Shown: positions 7,727-14,588 of the stretch, piece by piece
Position numbering within the stretch: position 1 is the first letter of the stretch
Layout: each line of letters begins with the position of its first letter
Source: JAPLKX01 sp035530195
GTDB lineage: Bacteria; Hydrogenedentota; Hydrogenedentia; Hydrogenedentales; SLHB01
DNA length: 19,125 nucleotides
NCBI GenBank assembly: GCA_035530195.1
Contig: DATKVG010000169.1
Span: 1 to 19,125 of the forward strand
Reading direction: 5' to 3'
Notes under the pieces: model-generated
Told to the model about the DNA's origin: nothing
Database searches by the model: none
What the model saw: the letters and a program-made list of their open reading frames with translations, nothing else
Made by a program: the position numbers and the translations under genes

Positions 7727-7954
7727 TCACGGTGTCACCCGAAACAACTTCACCTCGCCGAGCGGCACCGACAGGTTCAACGTCGCGGTTCCGTTTTCCA
7801 CCCGGCACGCTTCGGGCTGATCGTTCGCCAGATCCACGACCCGCCGAATAGGGAATCCGAGATCGCCGACGCGCACCATGGTCTCGATCGAGGGCGCCTC
7901 GCCCGATGCTCTGGCACACAATGCCACACCCACCACAACGATTATGATCCGCAT
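7727..7954 (-). CDS. Short secreted ORF, possibly a collapsed hydrolase gene
   Basis: 75 residues from an ATG at 7954 preceded by GAGAGGTGA. Residues 1-17 (MRIIIVVVGVALCARAS) form a signal peptide. The rest ends TATLNLSVPLGEVKLFRVTP, which looks like the last strand of the C-terminal beta-sandwich of a glycosidase. A signal peptide joined so closely to a terminal strand suggests a gene that lost its middle by deletion. A start further upstream (8011) lacks support. It could also be a genuine small exported protein. The 170 bases between here and the FnIII remnant contain no recognisable gene, only a short GTTAGAAGTTAGGAGTTAG repetition near 7690. Confidence 0.4.
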   Translation of the reverse strand: MRIIIVVVGVALCARASGEAPSIETMVRVGDLGFPIRRVVDLANDQPEACRVENGTATLNLSVPLGEVKLFRVTP

Positions 7955-8068
7955 ACCGTCACCTCTCTCTGCGATACATCCACCTGGTCCAGTACAAACC
8001 AACTCTATCATGTGAGCATCGCTTTTTCACGCGGAGCCACAAAGACACAGCGGAAAGGGGATCGCCGC

Positions 8069-8234
8069 TCACACGCTCACGGTGCAGACTACGGGATCGC
8101 CGTGGGGTCCGCGTTTGAGCTTCTTGCCGACGTAGCAGACGCGGTAGGCGTAGGTGGTGGGTTCATCGTCGTGAACGACGTGGAGATACGGGGATTCGGT
8201 GTCCGTATCGAGGAGGGGCTCCCCCGTCCCGTTC
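8069..8234 (-). pseudogene. Headless C-terminal fragment beside the FnIII gene
   Basis: A minus-strand frame without a start reads GEPLLDTDTESPYLHVVHDD, TTYAYRVCYVGKKLKRGPHG, then DPVVCTVSV and stops at 8069. The YAYRVCYVGKK segment has the F-strand/G-strand look of an FnIII-like or other beta-sandwich end. It begins in another frame immediately after the stop of the intact FnIII gene, so it may be the old C-terminus of that gene or of a duplicate. Confidence 0.55.
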
Positions 8235-8235
8235 C

Positions 8236-8856
8236 CTACAGCATCACGGCCACGATTTGGCTTGGGGCACTCTGGCCGCTGGGGTTGGCCGCGACGATAC
8301 AGTATTCGAGGCGCTGGCCCCGCGGTTCATCGAGCAGCTCGATATGCTTTTCAAACGCCTGGCCCGCCAGATGCCATGCCGTGAATGCGCTATGGTCCTG
8401 CGATTCACGCCGTTGAATGATATACGATCGCACCCGGCCCCCACTGCCCCGGCTCGGTTTCTTCCACGTAAGCCGCAACACCCCCGCATCGCGCACATCC
8501 GCCTTAAGCCCCATCGGCTGGCCCGGCAGCTCGACATCCCGCCCCTTGCCACGCGGAGCCCATCCGATAAATTCGAGCAGTGCCGGATTCGGCGCCGCAT
8601 CCGCCTCCGACTGTTTCAATTGCGTCCGCATGAACGCCTTGAGCGTCTTCAACCGTTGCGCCTTCTCCTTCGCCGCAATCGACGCCAACGCCTGCTGCCG
8701 CTCATAATCCTCCGTCGCCGACTCGAACGCCGCCAACTCCGCATCCAGCCCCGCCACATCCGCCCCCGGGAAATATGAAGGATGGTCCACATACCCCGCG
8801 TGCATCGACCGCGCCAAATGAACAATCTCATCTTCCCGCAACGGAAACTCCGGCAT
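8236..8856 (-). CDS. Fibronectin type III domain protein with helical N-terminus
   Basis: 206 residues from an ATG at 8856 with AGGAGG seven bases upstream; the ATG at 8943 has no such site. There is no signal peptide or membrane segment. Residues about 1-90 are helical and charged (ATEDYERQQALASIAAKEKA, QRLKTLKAFMRTQLKQSEAD) and may form a helical bundle or coiled coil. Residues about 113-206 form one FnIII domain: LKADVRDAGVLRLTWKKPSR, GGRVRSYIIQRRE, FEKHIELLDEPRGQRLEYCI and VAANPSGQSAPSQIVAVML. FnIII domains bind proteins or glycans; the role here is unknown. Directly downstream is a C-terminal fragment in another frame. Its upstream region is the unusual 20-bp-periodic array, which could hold its control elements. 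Confidence 0.75.
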   Translation of the reverse strand: MPEFPLREDEIVHLARSMHAGYVDHPSYFPGADVAGLDAELAAFESATEDYERQQALASIAAKEKAQRLKTLKAFMRTQLKQSEADAAPNPALLEFIGWAPRGKGRDVELPGQPMGLKADVRDAGVLRLTWKKPSRGSGGRVRSYIIQRRESQDHSAFTAWHLAGQAFEKHIELLDEPRGQRLEYCIVAANPSGQSAPSQIVAVML

Positions 8857-8920
8857 AACCATTCCTCCTATTTCCAAGACACACAGCCGCCATCCCAACC
8901 ACTCAGCAAAACAATAATAC

Positions 8921-9153
8921 CAGAACGGACACCAATCCGTCAATTCAGAGCCGAGAGCAGTAATATGGAACCTGTTTCAATAGAATGGATTCCACAACAT
9001 AATAACGAACCCCAAATTATGACTATTGGCTCCAGGCTATAGACTTGGACCCCATTCTATTATAAAAGAATCCAAAATGTCATATTGGAATCCAATACAA
9101 TACATCTGCTCCCAATTCAACAATATAGAACCCAAGACAAGATATTGGATAGA
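8921..9153. repeat. Degenerate array with exact 20-bp period (TGGANTCCA-like cores)
   Basis: From 8971 to 9131 a CC dinucleotide occurs every 20 bases without slip, at 8971/8991/9011/9031/9051/9071/9091/9111/9131 give or take one base. In seven units it sits in (T/C)CCA preceded by GGA, GAA or GGC. The clearest units are TGGATTCCA at 8986-8994 and TGGAATCCA at 9086-9094, which are palindromes. The other ten bases vary and are AT-rich. Weaker units precede 8971. The block is not coding: 20 is not divisible by three and minus-strand frames give only low-complexity hydrophobic sequence. Confidence 0.75.
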
Positions 9154-9160
9154 CAGAACA

Positions 9161-9240
9161 GCCAAGAAAAGGGCAGAAAGCCAAGGAAAAGAGCCAAAAG
9201 CTCCAGAAAAGGACCACAAATCCAAGCAAACAACCCAAAG
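9161..9240. other. Phased A-tracts, probably curved DNA
   Basis: Eight short A-runs end each decade: 9167-9170, 9177-9179, 9187-9190, 9196-9199, 9207-9210, 9218-9220, 9228-9230 and 9237-9239. Spacing is about 10 bp, the arrangement known to bend DNA. It continues directly from the 20-bp array. Confidence 0.6.
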
Positions 9241-9269
9241 TCTCCATCCCGAATCCCCCAAACATAACT

Positions 9270-9334
9270 CTTTGCGCCTTGGCGTCTTGGCGTGAGAACG
9301 CTCTTGACGCACGCAAAGACGCAAAGGCGCAAAG
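9270..9334. repeat. Inverted pair of CTTTGCGCCTTTGCG-type repeats
   Basis: Left arm 9270-9294 and right arm 9310-9334 match over 25 bases with two mismatches, around a 15-base centre. GCAAAGACGCAAAGGCGCAAAG-like elements are known as dispersed repeats in many bacterial genomes. A worn relative (CACGCGGAGCCACAAAGACA) lies near 8029-8048. Confidence 0.7.
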
Positions 9335-9388
9335 AAACAAAGAGGGATAGAACGTCGGTCGTGCGAACCAGGTAAACTGTTCGTAAAC

Positions 9389-9457
9389 TGTTCGTAGTAC
9401 CGCCTTTAGGCGGGGTCTTATGCCTTGATGCCCCGCCTAAAGGCGGTACTACGAACA
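9389..9457. repeat. Perfect 27-bp inverted repeat, REP/BIME-like
   Basis: Arms 9389-9415 and 9431-9457 are exact reverse complements around a 15-base loop. Each arm holds the smaller palindrome CCGCCTTTAGGCGG, so this looks like two REP-type units facing each other. An AACTGTTCGTA duplication precedes it. It lies about 185 bases after the STAND stop codon and could also stop transcription from either side. Confidence 0.8.
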
Positions 9458-9611
9458 CGACCGTATCCTCTCTACTGAAACAGCGGTTTCTTGCTTAAGG
9501 TTGCGAGCTTGCTCGTTCACCCGCTCCACATAGCGCAGGGGCCACCGGCGGCTCTGCATTCCCACGGCGGACGCGCGAATGGTCATTCGTGGATGTCGGA
9601 ACGAGGTGAAA

Positions 9612-9642
9612 CCCCATCTCCCAACCCCCATCCCCAAAACCC
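9612..9642 (-). other. G-quadruplex motif overlapping the STAND stop codon
   Basis: On the minus strand five G-runs of 3, 4, 5, 3 and 4 bases are separated by loops of 4, 2, 2 and 4 bases, meeting the usual intramolecular G4 pattern. The first run begins at the last base of the stop codon, so the structure would form at the 3' end of the mRNA or in the coding strand. Confidence 0.6.
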
Positions 9643-12335
9643 TAAGCCGAAGGCCCCGCCCCAAGCCGCTCAAGCAGCGCACGCACCGTCGGCGCATTCG
9701 GATCCTCGATGGTCTCCCTAATGGCCAACGATTCCTGCGCCAGACCAATCGCCTCGTCCCGCTGGCCCAACTTGGCCAACTCGCCAGCCAGATTGTAGAG
9801 GTCATTTCCTTCGCCGCGCCGGTCGCCGACCTCGCGACGGATGACCAGCGCCTGCTCGTAGTACTCGATGGCCCGACGCGTATCGCCAAGAGCCGCGTAG
9901 GCATTCCCCAGGTTGCCCAGCGCATTGCCTTCGCCGCGCCGGTCGCTGATTTTGTGGGCCATCTCAAGGTACTGTTCGTAGTACTCGATGGCGCGACGCG
10001 GATCGCCAAGCAGGAAGTAGGAATTCCCCAGGTTGCCCAGGTCAACGCCTTCGCCGCGTCGGTCGCCAATCTCGCGCAGGATGACCAACGCCTGCTCGTA
10101 GTACTCGATGGCGCGCCGCTGTTCGCCAAGGTCCTTGTACGCGATGCCCAGGTTGCCCAGAACAGCGCCTTCGCCGCGCCGGTCGCCGATCTCGCGGTCG
10201 ATGACCAGCGCCTGCTCGTAGTACTCGATGGCGCGACGCGGCTCGCCAAGCAGGATGTAGGCATTCCCCAGGTTGCCCAGGTCAACGCCTTCGCCGCGTC
10301 GGTCGCCAATCTCGCGCAGGATGACCAACGCCTGCTCGTAGTACTCGATGGCGCGCCGCGTCTCGTCAAGGGCCGCGTAGGCCATGCCAAGATTGCCTAA
10401 GTTCGCGCCTTCGGCTTCCCTGTCTCCCAATTGGCGTGCGGCGGCCAGCGCGGATTCGAGCCACTTAATCAGCTCCCGCAGATGAAGGCGCAGGTCGAGC
10501 ACGTAGGCACCGGCGTCGGGGTAGGCGTTGCACAGGCGCGTTGCGGTCTCGTCTGAGCCGACGTGTTCCGCGGCCCAAGCCTGACCGGCCAGGATATGGT
10601 TCCACTCGAGGTCGGCCAGCGCAAGGCCGACCATGATGTTGTCGCCACCTTTCTTGTAAAGCTCTTTGGCTTTGCGCAGGACGGTTTCGTAATGCTGCGC
10701 GTGTCGGCGTTGGGCGTCGGTGCGCCGGGTGTGTTGTTCATCGCGGGCGGTGATGACGTCTTCCGAGGCCTCGTCTGGTCCGTATTGGAAGACGTGCTGG
10801 GCGATAGGGCGGAGGAAATCGTGGAACGTGTAGCGTTGCGTGCCGCGGTTGTACAGCAGCAGGCCCTGGCGGCGCAGTTCGCTGAGCACCGCCTTGGCCC
10901 TATCCTCGGCCTTATCCTCTGGAATATCCAAGACAGCGGCGGCGCCACCGACATCAAACGGCGCAGTGAACACGGTGAGCATCTGCCAGCACACCGCCGC
11001 CTCGAGGTCGTCCTCGATCAGCCGCCGCGCGCTATAGCCGAGAACCGGGTCCACCTTGCCATGGCGGACTGTCTGATGGACCTCGTCCATGTATCGGTCC
11101 ACGGAGTAGTCCTCGTGCGTGGCAAGAAAGGACCCGGCCGCGTACAGCAACAGGGGCAGGCATCCACACAACTCGGCGACCTTGTCGAGATCGTCATCGG
11201 CGGGACAAGGCCGATACTTCTCGATTAGCGTGCGAAGAAGGTTGCGCGCGTCGTCCGGGTCCATTTTGTCCAGCGGGATGGAAAGCGCGCCGCTCTCGAT
11301 GAAGATGGTATTGCGTGATGTGACGATAAAGCCGCAATGCGTGCCCGTGATGAGACCCTCGATCTGTTTCTCCGAACACACATTGTCCAGCAGGATCAGC
11401 GCCCGCTTATCTGCCAAAGCGTCTTCGTAATCCTTCGCCAACTGTTCAGGGTCTTCGGGTAACTGCGCCTTCGGTCCCAACAACCTGCGCAACACGACGG
11501 TCATCGCCTGAGCGGGGGTCAAGCGGTTCTTGTCGGAGTAACCCTGCAAGTTGACCTGTATCTGTGCGTCGGGATAGATGTCCTCGAGCTGATGCGCCAC
11601 GTGGACCGCCAATACCGTCTTGCCCACGCCGCCCATGCCGCGTATCGCCGCCGAGATCACCGCGCGCCCGCCTGGTTTGCGCAGGGCTTCGATCAGTTGC
11701 TGGATTTCCTTGCCGCGCCCCGTGAACTCATTCAAATCCGCTTCCAACGATCGCCGCGCCGCGGGTGGCGGCGGGGCCTTCGGCGCCTCGTCTTTCTTAG
11801 TCAGGAGTTTGACGATAAGTTCAAGTCTTTCCGTAGTCATCGTGTTGAAAAGCGCGTTGCCGTGCGCCCTCGCGGCCTTTCCGGTGGCACGTTGGAGTTC
11901 GGCAAGGAAGGTGAGGATGTCTCGAAGGTCAACGGAATCGTCCGCCTCGTGGGCGTGGAATTCCTGAAACGCCTCGATCAGGCCCGCCGCGTCGTCGTCG
12001 CTTACCGCGCCGCGAACAATCGTTGCGACAAGCCCGTCCGCGACGCCCTCGCGCGCCAAGAACGCCTGCCACAGCTTGATGACGGCGTTGCGTTCGCGCC
12101 GCGGCTTTGCGCGGAACGTTGCCCGCAACGCCTGCGTGAAGACCGCTCTTAACGCCCGCTTCTCTTCAGAGCCGAGGACGAGGTCCTTGAGCGCCTTTGC
12201 GCCACTCTGAAGCAGCATATCCGCCGCGTTGTTCGCGGCCGCTATCAGCAAGAACCAGGCAATGGCTTTGAATACTGTGAGCGCGACGCTACCGAGAACA
12301 ATGATAACGAGCGCGATTCCGAATACCCAGTCCAT
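9642..12335 (-). CDS. Membrane-anchored STAND (NB-ARC) NTPase with TPR repeats
   Basis: 897 residues from an ATG at 12335 (GGAGG eight bases upstream). Residues 4-35 form one or two membrane segments. A helical region (about 45-180) and an Ala/Pro linker lead to the NB-ARC core: FTGRGKEI (204-211), Walker A GMGGVGKT (233-240), Walker B LILLDN (313-318), FIVTSRN (336-342) and CGCLPLLL (390-397). A winged-helix-like part follows (RYTFHDFLRPIAQHVFQYG). The C-terminal third has six to seven TPR units of 40 residues with consensus GNLGNAYxxLGxxRRAIEYYEQAL. STAND proteins oligomerise after ligand sensing; many bacterial ones are anti-phage sensors, others are regulators. The TPR part would be the sensor and the N-terminal membrane part a possible effector. 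No separate effector gene is adjacent. Architecture is certain, function inferred. Confidence 0.92.
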   Translation of the reverse strand: MDWVFGIALVIIVLGSVALTVFKAIAWFLLIAAANNAADMLLQSGAKALKDLVLGSEEKRALRAVFTQALRATFRAKPRRERNAVIKLWQAFLAREGVADGLVATIVRGAVSDDDAAGLIEAFQEFHAHEADDSVDLRDILTFLAELQRATGKAARAHGNALFNTMTTERLELIVKLLTKKDEAPKAPPPPAARRSLEADLNEFTGRGKEIQQLIEALRKPGGRAVISAAIRGMGGVGKTVLAVHVAHQLEDIYPDAQIQVNLQGYSDKNRLTPAQAMTVVLRRLLGPKAQLPEDPEQLAKDYEDALADKRALILLDNVCSEKQIEGLITGTHCGFIVTSRNTIFIESGALSIPLDKMDPDDARNLLRTLIEKYRPCPADDDLDKVAELCGCLPLLLYAAGSFLATHEDYSVDRYMDEVHQTVRHGKVDPVLGYSARRLIEDDLEAAVCWQMLTVFTAPFDVGGAAAVLDIPEDKAEDRAKAVLSELRRQGLLLYNRGTQRYTFHDFLRPIAQHVFQYGPDEASEDVITARDEQHTRRTDAQRRHAQHYETVLRKAKELYKKGGDNIMVGLALADLEWNHILAGQAWAAEHVGSDETATRLCNAYPDAGAYVLDLRLHLRELIKWLESALAAARQLGDREAEGANLGNLGMAYAALDETRRAIEYYEQALVILREIGDRRGEGVDLGNLGNAYILLGEPRRAIEYYEQALVIDREIGDRRGEGAVLGNLGIAYKDLGEQRRAIEYYEQALVILREIGDRRGEGVDLGNLGNSYFLLGDPRRAIEYYEQYLEMAHKISDRRGEGNALGNLGNAYAALGDTRRAIEYYEQALVIRREVGDRRGEGNDLYNLAGELAKLGQRDEAIGLAQESLAIRETIEDPNAPTVRALLERLGAGPSA
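9723..10440 (-). repeat. 120-bp tandem repeats encoding the TPR array
   Basis: GTAGTACTCGATGGC recurs at about 9859, 9979, 10099, 10219 and 10339, exactly 120 bases apart. The stretches at about 10022-10119 and 10262-10359 are almost base-identical, which points to a recent duplication of a two-repeat (240-bp) block. Confidence 0.85.
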
Positions 12336-12395
12336 TGCATTCCCCTCCAACACAACCTTGACCGTGCCTGCCGCGGAGTCCCTTAGCACGTGGCC

Positions 12396-12404
12396 AGTAT
12401 AGCA
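12396..12404 (-). promoter_or_regulatory. Extended -10 promoter-like box for the STAND gene
   Basis: On the minus strand TGCTATACT gives TG-N-TATACT about 60 bases upstream of the ATG at 12335, supporting that start over an ATG at 12407, which would lie upstream of the box. The same GTGCTATACT string occurs on the plus strand at 19080-19089. Confidence 0.5.
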
Positions 12405-12443
12405 CACGGAGTGCGGACTGCACGCTGGGTGGCGTGGAATTCA

Positions 12444-14588
12444 TCAGGGCCAGAGCGAATTGAGGGCTGCGACGGTTTCGTTGACTAGGAGTTGGCCGCC
12501 TTCGGGGCTTACTATGAACTTGTCGGCGCTGTAGCCGCCGCCTTTGATGGCTTCGGCGGTGGGCAGGTAACCGCTCTGGGCGTCGGAGAGTTGAACCGGC
12601 AAGGTCAGGATGGCGCGGGTGCGGGCCTGGATGCGGAGGCCGTAGTCGAGGAATAGTTCGAAGGGGTTGGTGGCCATGGCGACGTCGCCGATTCGGAGCG
12701 CGTGGAACTGTACGGGATGAACAGAATCCGTTTCATAGAAAGGCGTCACCGGCGGCTGCATCTCGGGCAGGTCGACGTCAATGAGTAGATGTCTGAGCGG
12801 AATCGCAAACTTGGCTTGATCGACGGCGCCGGGGAGCGCTTCGTCCACCGCGTTGGCGATCCGGTTGGCGATCTCCTGGCGGCGGGAGATACCCTTGCGC
12901 GCGAGCATGGCTTCCTCGGCGGCTTTGCGGAACATGCGATGGGGCGAGTTATCGCCCGCGGCGGCGCACTGCGGTAAGATGAACAAGTCCGGCCCGTGGC
13001 GGCGGCGTAGTTCCTGGCGGACCTCGTGCCAGAAGTCCGCGGAGATCTCCATCAACGATTCTGTCTCCTGGGATGAGCAGGCGATGTTGACGAGCACGCC
13101 GGTGAGTGTCTTGTCGGGGTGCCAGAAGAAGAGCAGTTGAATGCCGGGATCGGCGCTGCCTTCGAAGCCGATGAAGTCGTCGCGGCTGGTGTCGCCGTAC
13201 ATCGCGGCGGTGCCATCGGCGTATTGCGCCCGGCGGTTGATGCCGACGGCGGCGGTGCCGAGCGCCCAACTCATGCCGGCGGGCGCGCGGTTCTGCCACG
13301 CCTCGACGACGGCCTGGGTGGCGCGTTCGACGAAGAAGTTGCCGTATTCGGAGGCCGTCATCACGCCGGGATCGTTGCTGACGTCATACAGCCCTTTGTA
13401 GGTGCTGTCGAGAAGACCGGGGCCGTCGTGTGTGTGCGTGGCGCTCAGGACGATCTTGCGCGGGTCGAGGTCGGGAATCTGCGCCTTGACGGCTTCGCGG
13501 AGACGGTCCGTGATGGGCTTCTGGACCGACACGAGGTCGCAGGATATCAGGACCGCCTGTTCGATTTCGCCGTTGGGTCCGCGCGTCTCGAGGGCGAGCG
13601 CGGTGAGCGTGAGGGGATCGCGCGTGCCCGTGGAAATCCGTTTGTTGAACTGGCCAACCAGCGCGATGGGCCGCGGCGGCGTGATATCTACGGAGGACCA
13701 GCCGGCAAACAGCGAGTCTTCCCGATTGGCCTCGGCGGCGAAGGTGTTCATCACTTGGGCGAACCACTTTCCACTCTCATCGATCTGCGGCAGATTGTTG
13801 TCCCAACTGGATTCATATTCGATGGCAAACAGCGCGGGCGTAACCCGGAGTTCGCGGAGAGTCCGTAACGCGGGTTCGAGTTCGCCGCAGCCTTTGCCCC
13901 AGGGCACATCGACGGCTTCGGGTGTCGCGGCATTGAGGTCTTTGAGATGCACGGCCATGAGCCGTTTGCCAAGGACGCGAAACGCGTCGGCGGGTTTGAT
14001 GCCGGAGCGGATCCAGTGTCCGGTGTCGCCGCACGCGCCGATCCGGGGACCGCGTCCTTCGCAGACCCGCATCACTTCTTCCGGATTCCAGTACCGGGAA
14101 CTACCGGTGGCGTGGTTGTGAATGGCAACGCTGATGCCGTACTCATTGCAGCATTTCTCGATCATGTCGAGGGCTTCGGGTGCGGGTTCCGAGACGATGA
14201 ATTTTGCGCCGAGTTTGCGGGCGAAGTCGAAGATGTGGCGGCACGCAGGCTCGTCGCCGGGGATGTTGTGGATATAGATGCTTGTCAGTTCCACTTTGGC
14301 CTGAGCGAGTTTTGCGCGAAGCTGCGCAATGACATCGTCCGGCAGATCGGGTCCGAACTTGAGGTCCGATTCCGCCATGACGCGTTGCCCTTCAAAGGGT
14401 TCGATGCAGGTCATGCCGAGCGCGGCGGTCTTGTCGATCGCTTCGAATACCGTGAAGGGGTTGAAGCTCCAGGACGCAATGCCCACGCGCCATCCGAAGG
14501 GCGTTTGGGCTGCGGCGTCGTCCGGCGAGGCGACACAAAGGGCTCCGAGTACGGCGCCGACGGTAAGGCTGCGCATGTAAGTGGTCAT
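12444..14588 (-). CDS. Fusion of xylose-isomerase-like TIM barrel and neutral-ceramidase-like domain, exported
   Basis: 714 residues. The ATG at 14588 overlaps the previous stop (ATGA), which fixes the start and implies translational coupling. Residues 1-28 are a signal peptide (ending DDAAAQ). Residues about 32-285 match the sugar isomerase/epimerase-like barrel, with likely metal ligands in VSEPAPE (Glu134), IHNHATG (His157, His159), CGDTGHW (Asp188, His191), AVHLKDL (His214) and IEYES (Glu257). Residues about 293-714 match neutral/alkaline ceramidase-like proteins: WSSVDITPPRPIALVG, LISCDLVSV, the SATHTHDGPG metal-site motif (His385 and His387), CAAAGDNSPH and NPFELFLDYG. Ceramidases cleave the amide of ceramide, but bacterial relatives often act on other amides or glycans. 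It works with the upstream oxidoreductase. Domain assignments are strong; the combined substrate is unknown. Confidence 0.9.
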   Translation of the reverse strand: MTTYMRSLTVGAVLGALCVASPDDAAAQTPFGWRVGIASWSFNPFTVFEAIDKTAALGMTCIEPFEGQRVMAESDLKFGPDLPDDVIAQLRAKLAQAKVELTSIYIHNIPGDEPACRHIFDFARKLGAKFIVSEPAPEALDMIEKCCNEYGISVAIHNHATGSSRYWNPEEVMRVCEGRGPRIGACGDTGHWIRSGIKPADAFRVLGKRLMAVHLKDLNAATPEAVDVPWGKGCGELEPALRTLRELRVTPALFAIEYESSWDNNLPQIDESGKWFAQVMNTFAAEANREDSLFAGWSSVDITPPRPIALVGQFNKRISTGTRDPLTLTALALETRGPNGEIEQAVLISCDLVSVQKPITDRLREAVKAQIPDLDPRKIVLSATHTHDGPGLLDSTYKGLYDVSNDPGVMTASEYGNFFVERATQAVVEAWQNRAPAGMSWALGTAAVGINRRAQYADGTAAMYGDTSRDDFIGFEGSADPGIQLLFFWHPDKTLTGVLVNIACSSQETESLMEISADFWHEVRQELRRRHGPDLFILPQCAAAGDNSPHRMFRKAAEEAMLARKGISRRQEIANRIANAVDEALPGAVDQAKFAIPLRHLLIDVDLPEMQPPVTPFYETDSVHPVQFHALRIGDVAMATNPFELFLDYGLRIQARTRAILTLPVQLSDAQSGYLPTAEAIKGGGYSADKFIVSPEGGQLLVNETVAALNSLWP

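Noticed and set aside
8012..8416. Plus-strand ORF of 134 codons
   Set aside because: Antisense to the FnIII gene end and its neighbouring fragment; composition is shadow-like.
8921..9153. CRISPR array
   Set aside because: Repeats are too short and too variable (about 10 conserved of 20 bp), spacers are about 10 bp, and no cas genes are present.
9037..9340. Two overlapping hydrophobic minus-strand ORFs
   Set aside because: The hydrophobicity comes from the T-rich complement of the periodic array; the N-terminal peptides come from the CGCAAAG repeat. No ribosome binding site.
9553..9606. Third copy of the GCATTCCCACGG...GGAACGAGG element
   Set aside because: The two ends are present but the middle does not pair; it could be a worn or interrupted copy, too weak to list.
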